A stretch of DNA of 64,000 nt, from contig QAOA01003049.1 in assembly GCA_003255065.1 (NCBI GenBank), forward strand, positions 62,001 through 126,000, in the 5' to 3' direction. Positions 34,301 to 43,965 of the stretch are shown piece by piece; position 1 is the first letter of the stretch, and the number at the start of each line of letters is the position of its first letter. The position numbers and the translations under genes were made by a program. The stretch is from Cercis canadensis. Taxonomy: Eukaryota; Streptophyta; Magnoliopsida; Fabales; Fabaceae. Under the pieces are notes generated by a model. It saw only the letters and a program-made list of their open reading frames with translations, ran no database searches and was not told where the DNA came from.

Positions 34301-37300
34301 TGATGATTTATCAGCTTTCGTGACTATGTTGGTTGCAGTGTTGCCTTGAAAAAGGGATTAAAGGAGACCACAATGGCCCTATGGTAGTTTTAAATATATA
34401 TTTTAGTTAAACATTTGAGCTATTCCTTGACAGCAGTTCTTCCTTCATATTCCACAATCAAATTGTGTAATAGCATAAGAGATTTTGCATTTGACATGTT
34501 GGTATCAACTATAAAATAGGAAGTGACATCCATGTTAGAGAATTTTACTTTTCTATATGATGGACAGGAGAGTGTACATCAGGAGGAGAAGTAGATGGAA
34601 AAAGAAATGAGACTGATGAACTCTAGGTTGGGAGCACCTTTGAGCTGTAGGTTGTCCACATTGCCTCAGAGTCAGCATTTTCCAATGAAATGTGTGTGCT
34701 GAAAGACATGAAAAAAAGTAGTACTGGAAAATAGAAAGGAGAATGTAAGGAATCTAAGGACCAGAGCCCCNTGATGGAAAGGAGAGTGTACATCAGGAGG
34801 AGAAGTAGATGGAAAAAGAAATGAGACTGATGAACTCTAGGTTGGGAGCACCTTTGAGCTGTAGGTTATCCACATTGCCTCAGAGTCAGCATTTTCCAAT
34901 GAAATGTGTGTGCTGAAAGACATGAAAAAAAGTAGTACAGGAAAATAGAAAGGAGAATGTAAGGAATCTAAGGACCAGAGCCCCTTTGAACTATATAGTG
35001 CATTTTGTATTGGCACCACTGTCAGTTTTTTCTAGTTACATGTCCTTAAAGGAAGGCAAGAAAAAGTGGTGACCATGGGGGTTCTGAGAAATTTAATTAA
35101 AAAAAGATAGTAAATTCTCCAATTGTTCATTTAAAGAGTTACCTTTGGAGAAGTCTTCAGTTCCAATCCTGCTATATTAGGTGTGCATTCTGTCTTCTAT
35201 TGTGGATATACTGAAGCCTCTAGGAGGGATTTTGGTTTTCTTTTTAGTGGCATGAGATTATGAGAGAACACTTCTTAAATATTCTTCATACAAGTTACAC
35301 TGTAACGCATCTTTTTCATTGACAATCCTGAGTTTGGTGACCCAAGGATGACCTGATTTTCTTGATAATTTAGCAAGACAAATGTAATATAAAAATGATT
35401 AATTTCTCTCTCCTCTATCATTTTTGAGGGGGTGATCAACTTCTGTACTCAACTACCATGAATATTTGTTTTTGGTACTGTTGTGGTTACACTAGATAAT
35501 CTAGTCATCCATTCCTCTGAATCGATCATTATTCACATATCTAAAATAAATATCTGTTGCTAAATTATCTTCAGCAGTATAGACTATGGAAGGGTATGTT
35601 AATAATTTTATATATAGTCTTGGTCGGTGTAGGTCATTATGCAATTTATCCTTATAGTCTTTTAATAAGGATGTCTCACCAGCTGTTTCTAGTCCTGCTT
35701 TTCTCCTTTGGTATTAAAATTCCAAAAAGGGTGGCTGGCAGACTAAGAAATATCAGTTTGTATTTTGTTTTGATGCTCGGCAGATGCGTCAAAAAGCTTG
35801 AAGAGCACTACATCTTTCTCAACTTCTGGATCCAGGTGGAAGTCTTTATTAAATTCTGTTGCCAAACAGGTTTCACAGGTACATTATTTTCTTTTCATTT
35901 TTTTCACCTTTTTATATCAATTGCTTGTTCCGAGTACTAATGTGTTGGCAGTTATTTTGAATTATTGGATATCTGCAAATTTAACATTGTAATGTGGTTG
36001 TATGAAATGGGTTCCTCTCTTTTTCATCCCCTTTCTGTATAGGAGAATTTTTTTTTTGAAGATAAAACCTCTAACACCAAGAATTGAGTAATGTGTATGG
36101 TGTACTTGCACCTATCATGTAATGATGGTTCAGCTGAGTGCTTGTTCTGTCCAATCATACCTTATGGTGCACAATCTTGTTGTATGGTTCTAATCTGTTT
36201 ACTGACATCCGTTTTTTTTTTTCTTTTGGGAAATGTTTGCTGCCAATAATTCGCTATTGGAGATTGTCCTTGTAAGGATTTAAAATTACATAGGTTCTTA
36301 TGATAGGGTCTTTTTTAGGTTTGGCATGCATAGAATTTTATGATCTGGTGAAATTTCTAGCCATTGAGTATCATTTGATTGTCACTGGGAATCCCCAACT
36401 TTCAGTCCTTGCCAGGATTATAGGAGACACAGTTGAATATATATTTAAAAAATCCATTTCGTGACTAGGCTAATTAATCTGCCTCAATTAAGTCTTATGA
36501 TTCTAGGATTCCATATGTTATCTTTACTTGCATTATCTTCTCCATCTTGCACCCCTGTACAAGCATAACCTCTTTTGGCATTTTTAACATTTAATACAGC
36601 CAATAGAAAAGTGCAGAATTGTCCTTAAGTATTTATATAGAGATATGCATTTTAATATTTGATTTTCGTGCAGATGTTTTATTATTCTATCTAGTCATCA
36701 AGCTACATAACAGCTAAAACTTTGTTGTTCTCAATGTAACCAATTATTTCTTATCAAAAGGTTCCTCTCACTTTGGCAATAAGGATAGCATCCCTCAAAG
36801 GAACACTGCGTTTGCATATAAAGCCACCTCCCTCTGATCAATTGTGGTACGGTTTCACATCTATGCCTGATATAGACTTCAACTTGGAGTCGTCTGTTAG
36901 AGAACACAAGATAACTAGTGGACACATTGCTTTGTTCCTGGTCAATCGGCTTAAGGTATTATTTATCTCTTTCCATTTGATTTATAACTTATGAAAGGAT
37001 TTAAGTGAAAGAACTCTCTCTGCCATCATTGTTTAGGATTTTCAAGTTTCATTGCCCTTGGAATTTGATATATATACAAATAATTAATATAGTCCATCAG
37101 TATCTATAAATATTCACTGAGATGAATTTGCTTTTGACAATTGACACATAATGAGTTTATATGGCCTTCCCTTCAAATACCCTTTCTTCTTTAGAGCTTA
37201 AATTCCTAGACTGCCTTCTCTCAAGAATGTGGCCTATCATTCTGGCTTTATTAATACCTTTTTTTTTTTTTTCTTTTGTTACTTTCTGTTGACATCTACA

Positions 37301-38389
37301 GGTTAGTTTTTGGACAATGTCATATTGGCATACTTTTTCCCCCCATTCTTCCTCTTGGTTGGAACAGATTAGAATAAACATGACATCTTATTTGGACAAA
37401 GTGGGACAATGTATATTTAAACTTGAAGGGGAGGATAGGGTTAGACCAGACAAAAAGGTGTAAGCATAGTTTGGGCTTGTTCATATATGAGATGTCTAGT
37501 AAAGAAACTGCATGTTACTTAAATTGGAAAGTTTTCTTGTATTGGCTTTTTGATTTATTGCTTTCCTTTTCTTTAGTTTGCTTAGAGGAGTGCTTATCCT
37601 CTCTTGTATATCTTCTCTGTTCCCCTTAACAGAAGCCTGAATCTCCCTGAATCTCCTTGCTGATTTTAACAGACTAAAGTGTGTCTTAACTCTTATATAT
37701 CTTCTCTGTTTTTGCTCCTGCAGGTGGCAATTCGGGAAAGTATAGTGCTTCCAAATTGTGAAGGTATATGCATCCCAATGATGCTAGCCGAAAAGGATGA
37801 CTGGGTACCTCGAAATGTTGCTCCGTTCATATGGGTTAAAACCCAAGAATCTGGAAACGAGACTCCGGCTTTAATTGATTCACCTAATCTGCCTCCTGGT
37901 GAAGTGAAGTTGGAAGCTAGTGCGACGACCTCAAGTGATGACCCAGAGCATAAACAGCAAAAATTGAAGAGAGCTGAATCTAGTCTAGAACCAGCAAGAA
38001 ATCCATCAGATTCTATAGCAGTTCCATCAAGTTCCAATAGTACACTAAAGAGCAGCAGAAGTTTGGAAGAGCTGAGAATACCTTTGTTACTGAATGACAA
38101 ACCACAAGAAACTAGAGATATGGAAAAAAGGAGAGCATTTTCATTACAGGTTGACAGATCACAAGAAACTAGTAGGGATATTTCTGAGTCCCAATCACCG
38201 TCAAGGAACGGGGATTTGTCGGAGAAACAAAATCATTCCAGTGAACAGGATGACCCAATGCCAAAGAAAATGGGGAAAAGAGAAAGAATGCTTGATTTCC
38301 GAAAAAAGATGGGTGAGAAATTTGAAGAAAAGAGGCGTAACATTGAAGAAAAGGGCAGGCACATTGTTGAGAAGATGCGAGGGCCATGA
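31306..38389 (+). CDS. PH- and SMP-domain lipid-transfer protein (TEX2/Nvj2-like, DUF2404)
   Basis: Seven exons join in frame: 31306-31512, 32215-32447, 32771-33458, 33879-34233, 35784-35878, 36761-36955 and 37724-38389 (TGA), about 812 residues. Residues 4-33 form a hydrophobic N-terminal membrane anchor. Residues about 105-180 resemble a split PH domain (ending in WEKEAWCKALRLAS). From residue 345 (EGTLCLNLLFSRLFYD) to about 620 is the SMP domain, including VPPYIVGMRVLP and the PPPSDQLWYGFTSMPDI block. The C-terminus is a highly charged helix (about 785-812). SMP proteins of this group bind and move lipids at endoplasmic reticulum contact sites; the yeast relative Nvj2 and animal TEX2 have the same PH-SMP order, so an ER-contact role is inferred. 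The exon 3 acceptor at 32771 was preferred over 32726 because it yields the conserved WAKRFPIKVE sequence. Intron 4 contains a suspect duplication around an N. Confidence 0.88.
34558..34984. repeat. 213-bp direct repeat around a single N in intron 4 of the TEX2-like gene
   Basis: 34558-34770 and 34772-34984 are near-identical and are separated only by the N at 34771. This is very probably an unmerged contig overlap, so the true intron would be about 214 bp shorter. Confidence 0.9.
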
Positions 38390-38826
38390 CAAGTACATAC
38401 CAAACTACATGGCAGAATGCATATATGTTTCTAATCATCTGTTCATCATGTCTGAGACAAATACCATTCTTACAACAGAATAGTGAGAGGAAAGATACTG
38501 TTTCATTGATGAGTTGTACATTTTCTAGGCACTTCGTAGATCAAATGGGACTAGATATATACTAGTGATCCTTCCTTTATATGTGTGTTGTAAACAGAAT
38601 TTATGTTGTTTTACACACCTATAGATCCATACATCTTTTATATTACACATGACATCATATGAATTTTATTAGACCTATTTTAATTTTAACTGGACTCATA
38701 ATTTTTTTAATTGTCACCACATTATCTTTTTTCTTCTCTCTCTACTTTGGTAATTTGTGTGTTATTTTGACGTTACATTAACTTCTTTTATTGCCACATA
38801 GACAAACCGTTTGTCAGGTCAGCATT

Positions 38827-39171
38827 AAGTTAATGAATTTATAATTTGAGGTAATAACATGGACCTAATTAAAAAAATTTCAAATTATAAGAACCCCAAA
38901 AGAGAAAAAAAAAATTATAGGAATCTGATTCAAAATTCATCTAAATTATAGGGACTTGCAATACATTTAAACCTTAAATTTAATAGCCAACTATATACNT
39001 AAACTAATGAATTTATAATTTGGGGTAATAAGATGGACCTAATTAAAAAAATTTCAAATTATAAGAACCCCAAAAAAGAAAAAAAAATTATAGGGATCTG
39101 ATTCAAAATTCGTCTAAATTATAGGGACTTGCAATACATTTAAACCTTAAATTTAATAGCCAACTATATAC
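38827..39171. repeat. About 172-bp direct repeat around a single N (probable assembly scar)
   Basis: Approximately 38827-38998 and 39000-39171 match with only a few differences, separated by the N at 38999. Confidence 0.88.
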
Positions 39172-39222
39172 TATTACTAATTAAAAAAAAAATACATTAC
39201 TAAGGTAATTACAGTAGTTCGC

Positions 39223-39303
39223 TTCTTCAGCATAATTATGAAGGCCCTTTATTGTTCTGTCANTTCTTCATCATAATTATGAAGGCCCTTTATTGTTCTG
39301 TCA
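39223..39303. repeat. 40-bp direct repeat around a single N (probable assembly scar)
   Basis: 39223-39262 and 39264-39303 differ at one base and are separated only by the N at 39263. Confidence 0.9.
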
Positions 39304-39638
39304 CTTATTAGCTGTGTGTGTACCAGATGGGTATAAGACACAATGATAGGTTTTTAAAAGATATTACGTTGATTTTTTTTATTAAAAAAATAAATTATAA
39401 GGTATTTGAATATTATTGGCCCAAGCAAGTATTTTTTGAGAAAAAAGGATCCCAATATTCTTCACCACCATTACTATCATCCCCTTCTGCAAATTGCTTC
39501 TTAAGTAAGCCACAACTGAGCAACCAGTTCCTGCATCTTGAAAAGGGGAAGTAATTCAGAAAAAGGTCTTATGAGCCAACAATGAGTTTTACATTGGAAT
39601 ATGTTGAGAAATTTACCAATCTTGGCTAAAACTTTTAA

Positions 39639-39986
39639 GAGTAAAACCTTTTTTTAGTCCTTAAAAAATGCAGCTACTGATAAATTCGTTCTCCAAAAAT
39701 TTTCAGTGACAAATTGGTCATTGAATTATTATTCTGTCTGACAAATTAATCCTCTGATACTTTAATGAGAAAAATTTTAGACTCCTACAGACCCCTTTTC
39801 TAAATTTTTTTCACTAATCTTGCCTAGTTATGTTTAAGCCCTCCTTTTCTTTTCATTGATCTTGCCTATCAGAGGACTAATTTGTCAATAAAATAATAAT
39901 TCAAAGACCAATTTGTTATTACAAATTTTTGGAGGACGAATTTGTCAGTGACTGCATTTTTCAAGGACTAAAAAAGAGTTTTACTC
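39639..39986. mobile_element. Non-autonomous Mutator-like element (MULE-MITE)
   Basis: A 348-bp element with long terminal inverted repeats of about 120 bp (39639-39759 and 39867-39986) beginning GAGTAAAAC at both ends. It is flanked by a perfect 9-bp target-site duplication AACTTTTAA at 39630-39638 and 39987-39995. Nine-base duplications and long TIRs are the hallmark of Mutator-like elements. There is no coding capacity. The TIRs differ at a modest number of positions, so it is not very recent. Confidence 0.88.
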
Positions 39987-40078
39987 AACTTTTAAATCCA
40001 TGAGTTACATTCCTTCAGTCTCAGGCCCATGTGATGATAAGAAAAGTATGTTGCTTTTTGCAGCTTGCTTTTGTTTAA

Positions 40079-40690
40079 ATGGCATACATAATAGTAAACA
40101 AACCCTATGTCATTTTGATCTGCACGGTATGTCATGCCGAGGAGGAAGTAACATTAGTTTTCCATAAGACAAAAGAAGAAGAAAAATAAATTAAATGACG
40201 CAAAAATATATGAAAAAAATGAATTCCTCATAGCTGAGACTTTTTTTATCTGAATTGTTATGTTAACCCAAAGAAGTCACTCTCCAGCAAATGCCTTCGT
40301 AAATATTACCGAATTCCTCAAATTCGACTCATGTTATAATTTGACATAGAAAAACAAATGAATACATATTTCTTTCTTGCTTGCTTACCTATTCCAGTTA
40401 TCTTCAATATCTTGAGTCATTCTCAACTGTTTCCCATTGGCCCAAGTTGCATGTTCTTCTTGTCCCCTAATTTGAGAAACCAATCAGTCATAAGAGGGGA
40501 CCACAGTTTCTAGCATGTCGGATGGATCTCTAAAATTTGTATAAGTTATTAGCACAGGCAACTTACTTTATGTATGAGAACCATCCTCACTAAATCAACC
40601 CACCCTTTGCCCAGAGATAAAAAAATTGGCCTTCAAGGTTGTAAGTGCTTGACTAGAGAACAATGATATTGAGGAACCTGTGAACACAGG
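40079..40690 (-). pseudogene. Decayed fragment of an alpha-galactosidase gene
   Basis: This stretch aligns on the minus strand with the intact alpha-galactosidase from its intron 10 back to exon 8 (about 45040-46020). Exon 10 is mostly deleted, leaving a short remnant near 40125. The exon 9 counterpart at about 40393-40470 keeps its flanking splice sites and reads QDIEDNWNR where the intact gene has GDIEDNWDR, with a 6-base deletion. The exon 8 counterpart (about 40600-40675) is barely recognisable. It lacks the 230-bp repeat found in intron 9 of the intact gene. It lies about 235 bp past the stop of the PPR gene. It is a broken tandem-duplicate remnant, not a gene. Confidence 0.8.
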
Positions 40691-40924
40691 AATCACCACT
40701 TCGCCGAAAGTCCTTGCTTGGATGAAAAACAAATGCAATCACCCAATGATCGTGTGTAGCAAAATGCCTGTCAGCAATCTTAAAGATGAACTTCATAGCA
40801 GCGTCACAGTTACTTCTTTGCTTGTTCCTTATATCCCGAGTGTTACCTGCTGGGGAACTGAAACTACCGGTTGCAATAATTGATGCAGATTGAAAACCTT
40901 CAGAGGCTCCTTAATCTCTTTCTT

Positions 40925-42880
40925 TTACAGGTCATCAAGTGCCACTGCTTCTGCTGTATAACTAGCTTCTAGAAGGGTGACATTTAGCTCCTCCAGTGCC
41001 TTAGAGACATTAACTGATTGAAGGTGTGATTGGTCTCCTGCAACAAACATATGAAATCTACCACAGATGTCAACCTGGCTCCAGCCACATTCTTTAAGCA
41101 GTCCTTTATCATTTATCAATTTTCTCATCATATCTGCCTCCTTCCACTTGCCCAAAGATGTATATAAATTAGCCATTAATATGTAACTTCCAGTGCTTTT
41201 TGGACTCAGATCTAATAACTTTTTAGCTGCAAGCTTTCCAAGTTCAAAGTTGCAATGAATCCTGCAAGCACTAAGAAATGGAGCCCAAGCTAGAGTTTGT
41301 ACTTCGAGCGGCATCCCCTGGATGGCATCCAAAGCTAAGTCAAGCTGGCCAACTCGACCAAGAAGATCTACCAAGCAAGTATAATGTTCTACTGTAGGTT
41401 CTATTCCGTAGTCCTTCTGCATGCTTTTGAAGTATTTCAGACCATGTTCTACTAATCCTGAATGGCTGCACGCCAGTAAAATGCTGGTGAAAACAACAGC
41501 ATCTGGCATTATTCCTTCTGCCGCTTGCATTTTGTAAAAGAGGTTGACAGCCTCTGCCCCCATCCCATGGATGGCATAACTATTTATCATGGAAGTCCAA
41601 ACAGTTAAATCTTTATCTACCACTCTCTCAAATACTTCTCTTGCTTTATTTATGCCCCCACATTTGGAGTACATATGTACAAGAGATGTCTGGACTCGTT
41701 GATCCGACTCCAATCCATTTAGCAAAATGTATTCTTCAATCTCTTGTCCCATACTCAATGATCCCAAATCAGCACAAGCTGAAAGAACGGTTGCAAGGGT
41801 TGCTGCATTCGGCTTAATATCTGTCATTTGCAGCCTTCTAAACAGATCTAGTGCTTCCACAGGTTGACCTGAACGAACATATCCTCCAATCATTGATTTC
41901 CATAATAAAATGCTTTTTTCTTTCACCAGATCAAATATCCATCTAGCAGATATAAGATCACCACATTTTGTATACATAGTTATAAGCAAGTTTTCTATGG
42001 ACTCCTCTTCATTGCATCCAGCTTTGAGTATTAGAGAGTGAATGGATGAAGCTAACAAAATATCTCCAACTTGAATGCAACCAGAAATGAGATTTAGAAA
42101 CACAACAGAGTCTATGCCAATGCTTTGATGGTGCATTTGATTAAACATATCAAATGCTTCGGCAACAAGCCTAACTTTCACATAACCACCTATGATAGTT
42201 GTCCAAGAAATGATTGATTTTTCATGCATCATGTCAAAAACTTTGCGCGCTCCATCTATTTGACTAAAACAGATATACAAACTCATTATTGAATTTGCTA
42301 AAGCAATCTCAATATATGCTAATCCAAGTTTGATCAAGCAACAGTGTATCGACAGCCCTTGACGAAGAAAAGCGTAAGAATTCATACCAGAAAAACCTGA
42401 CAGAATTGAGACAAATGTGGATGAACTTGGTTCAAAACCAAAAACCCACATTTCTTTCAAGAGAACCAATGCTTCATCCATCCGTAAAGCACGACAGTAG
42501 GCAGAAATCATGGCATTCCAAGAGACAAGGCTTCTATCCGGCATTTCATCAAACAGTTGACGTGAAGATGCAATATGGGAGCATTTAGAGTACATGTCAA
42601 TAAGGGCGGTTTGAACAAAAACGTCATTTTGGAGGCCAATCCTGAATATATGAGCATGAAGGTGTGTTCCATATTGTATGGAAGCGAGGTTGGCGCAGGC
42701 CTTAAGGACAAGAGGTAGGGTGAAGCTATTGCCATGGACACCAAAATGTGCTATGGAAGAGTATACCTTTAATGTGTCTGTGAAGAGTCCATTGTTGGTA
42801 GAGTCTCGGATCATTAAGTTCCATAGATAGATTGACCTTTTTAAGTTGGCCTTTTCAAGCGATGAAGGACGCAACGGCAT
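40925..42880 (-). CDS. Pentatricopeptide repeat protein, PLS class with E-type C-terminus
   Basis: A single uninterrupted frame of 651 residues runs from the ATG at 42880-42878 to the TAA at 40925-40927, intronless as most plant PPR genes are. It carries successive PPR units with the PLS-class signatures (for example SLVSWNAMISAYCRALRMDEAL, then LVHMYSKCG and VDKDLTVWTSMINSYA patterns) spaced about 31-36 residues apart from residue 15 to about 520. It ends with an E-type extension (LAWAPFLSACRIHCNFELG, then CGWSQVDICGRFHMF) but no DYW domain. Such proteins bind RNA sequence-specifically in mitochondria or plastids and often act in C-to-U editing; the target here is unknown. The frame remains open for about 60 codons upstream without an ATG, so the true N-terminus may be longer or supplied by another exon. 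Confidence 0.9.
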   Translation of the reverse strand: MPLRPSSLEKANLKRSIYLWNLMIRDSTNNGLFTDTLKVYSSIAHFGVHGNSFTLPLVLKACANLASIQYGTHLHAHIFRIGLQNDVFVQTALIDMYSKCSHIASSRQLFDEMPDRSLVSWNAMISAYCRALRMDEALVLLKEMWVFGFEPSSSTFVSILSGFSGMNSYAFLRQGLSIHCCLIKLGLAYIEIALANSIMSLYICFSQIDGARKVFDMMHEKSIISWTTIIGGYVKVRLVAEAFDMFNQMHHQSIGIDSVVFLNLISGCIQVGDILLASSIHSLILKAGCNEEESIENLLITMYTKCGDLISARWIFDLVKEKSILLWKSMIGGYVRSGQPVEALDLFRRLQMTDIKPNAATLATVLSACADLGSLSMGQEIEEYILLNGLESDQRVQTSLVHMYSKCGGINKAREVFERVVDKDLTVWTSMINSYAIHGMGAEAVNLFYKMQAAEGIMPDAVVFTSILLACSHSGLVEHGLKYFKSMQKDYGIEPTVEHYTCLVDLLGRVGQLDLALDAIQGMPLEVQTLAWAPFLSACRIHCNFELGKLAAKKLLDLSPKSTGSYILMANLYTSLGKWKEADMMRKLINDKGLLKECGWSQVDICGRFHMFVAGDQSHLQSVNVSKALEELNVTLLEASYTAEAVALDDL

Positions 42881-43965
42881 TTGCCGTGTCAGACTCAGTT
42901 TCTGGGCATTCTTGGAATTATCTTTTGGTTCCTTCCTGTTAGTATTGCTATTATCTTTTTGCCTTCCCCAAGGCCAAGGGGGAAAGATGGGAGTGTTTAA
43001 ATCCCTTATGGACCGCGTAGAGTAAATTTTTGGGATTAATTCATCAAAAATAAGTATTATCTTTTCGCCTTTTCAAAAAGTATCCCTTTTTTTATGTATA
43101 TTTTGCTCATCCTTTAACTATATTTTTAACACATAAACATACATCATAGAATTGGAGTTGATTTAATTAATAAAGATTCAAACACTTTACTTGTAAATAT
43201 TAGGTTTAATTCTCACTGTTAACATTCATTTCTTGGTGCAGGATGTGTAAGTACTATTGTAAAGTAGTAAATTATGTTACAACATATCACATATCCTAAC
43301 ATTGGAATAAGATAATCATTTATATCTCCTCACCCTAAACTTTTGCTCACGGAAGTTCCAGGCAATCCCTACAAAATTCACTGCTAGGCTTTTTGAATAA
43401 GGGGAAGAAAATTTGCTGTTTTTTTTCCCCTTTCTCTCTTGTTGATATACATAAGGTTGCTTAATTGATATTGGGGTCTGGTTAAATTTGATTTGTGCAT
43501 TTACTTTTAAATAAACCAATTCAAAATCGATTGATACTTTCATTAAGCATAAACCATAAGAGTATTATAAAACTTCATCCATATTTTCATCAACCAAATA
43601 AAAATGTAAAATTATTGATAGCAGATGATATAATAATCTAAAGGACCTGTCTTGCGTCTACAAAAAATGAACGTGCAGCAACACTAACACAAGCAAAATG
43701 ATGTAAAATGGTCGCTTTCAGATTGAAAAGCTTACTGAATTGAAGTAAAGTGGGCTCAAAGTGCTAAAACTACAATTCAAAATCGAAACTTGAATTATAA
43801 TTTAACTTGCACATCCATCTCTATGTTCCTTATTCATAAATTAATTTCATCTTTATTTCTGTTTTGCACCATGGAACGTTGAATGGTAGTAGATACATTT
43901 CCCTAGTATTTCTCTTGTATGTTGTATACACCATCTCTTCTCTGCCTTGAGAAGCTAAAAGCAGG
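42881..43965. other. Interval between the PPR and alpha-galactosidase genes
   Basis: The first 185 bp hold an ATG-less open extension of the PPR frame. The rest is AT-rich with no recognisable gene. The last 150 bp probably contain the 3' untranslated region of the alpha-galactosidase gene. Confidence 0.55.

Larger units (their letters stand above)
38390..40078. other. 3' flank of the TEX2-like gene with repeat debris
   Basis: The likely 3' untranslated region runs to about 38640. The rest holds two N-flanked duplications (38827-39171 and 39223-39303) and a Mutator-like element at 39639-39986. There is no coding region. Confidence 0.6.
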
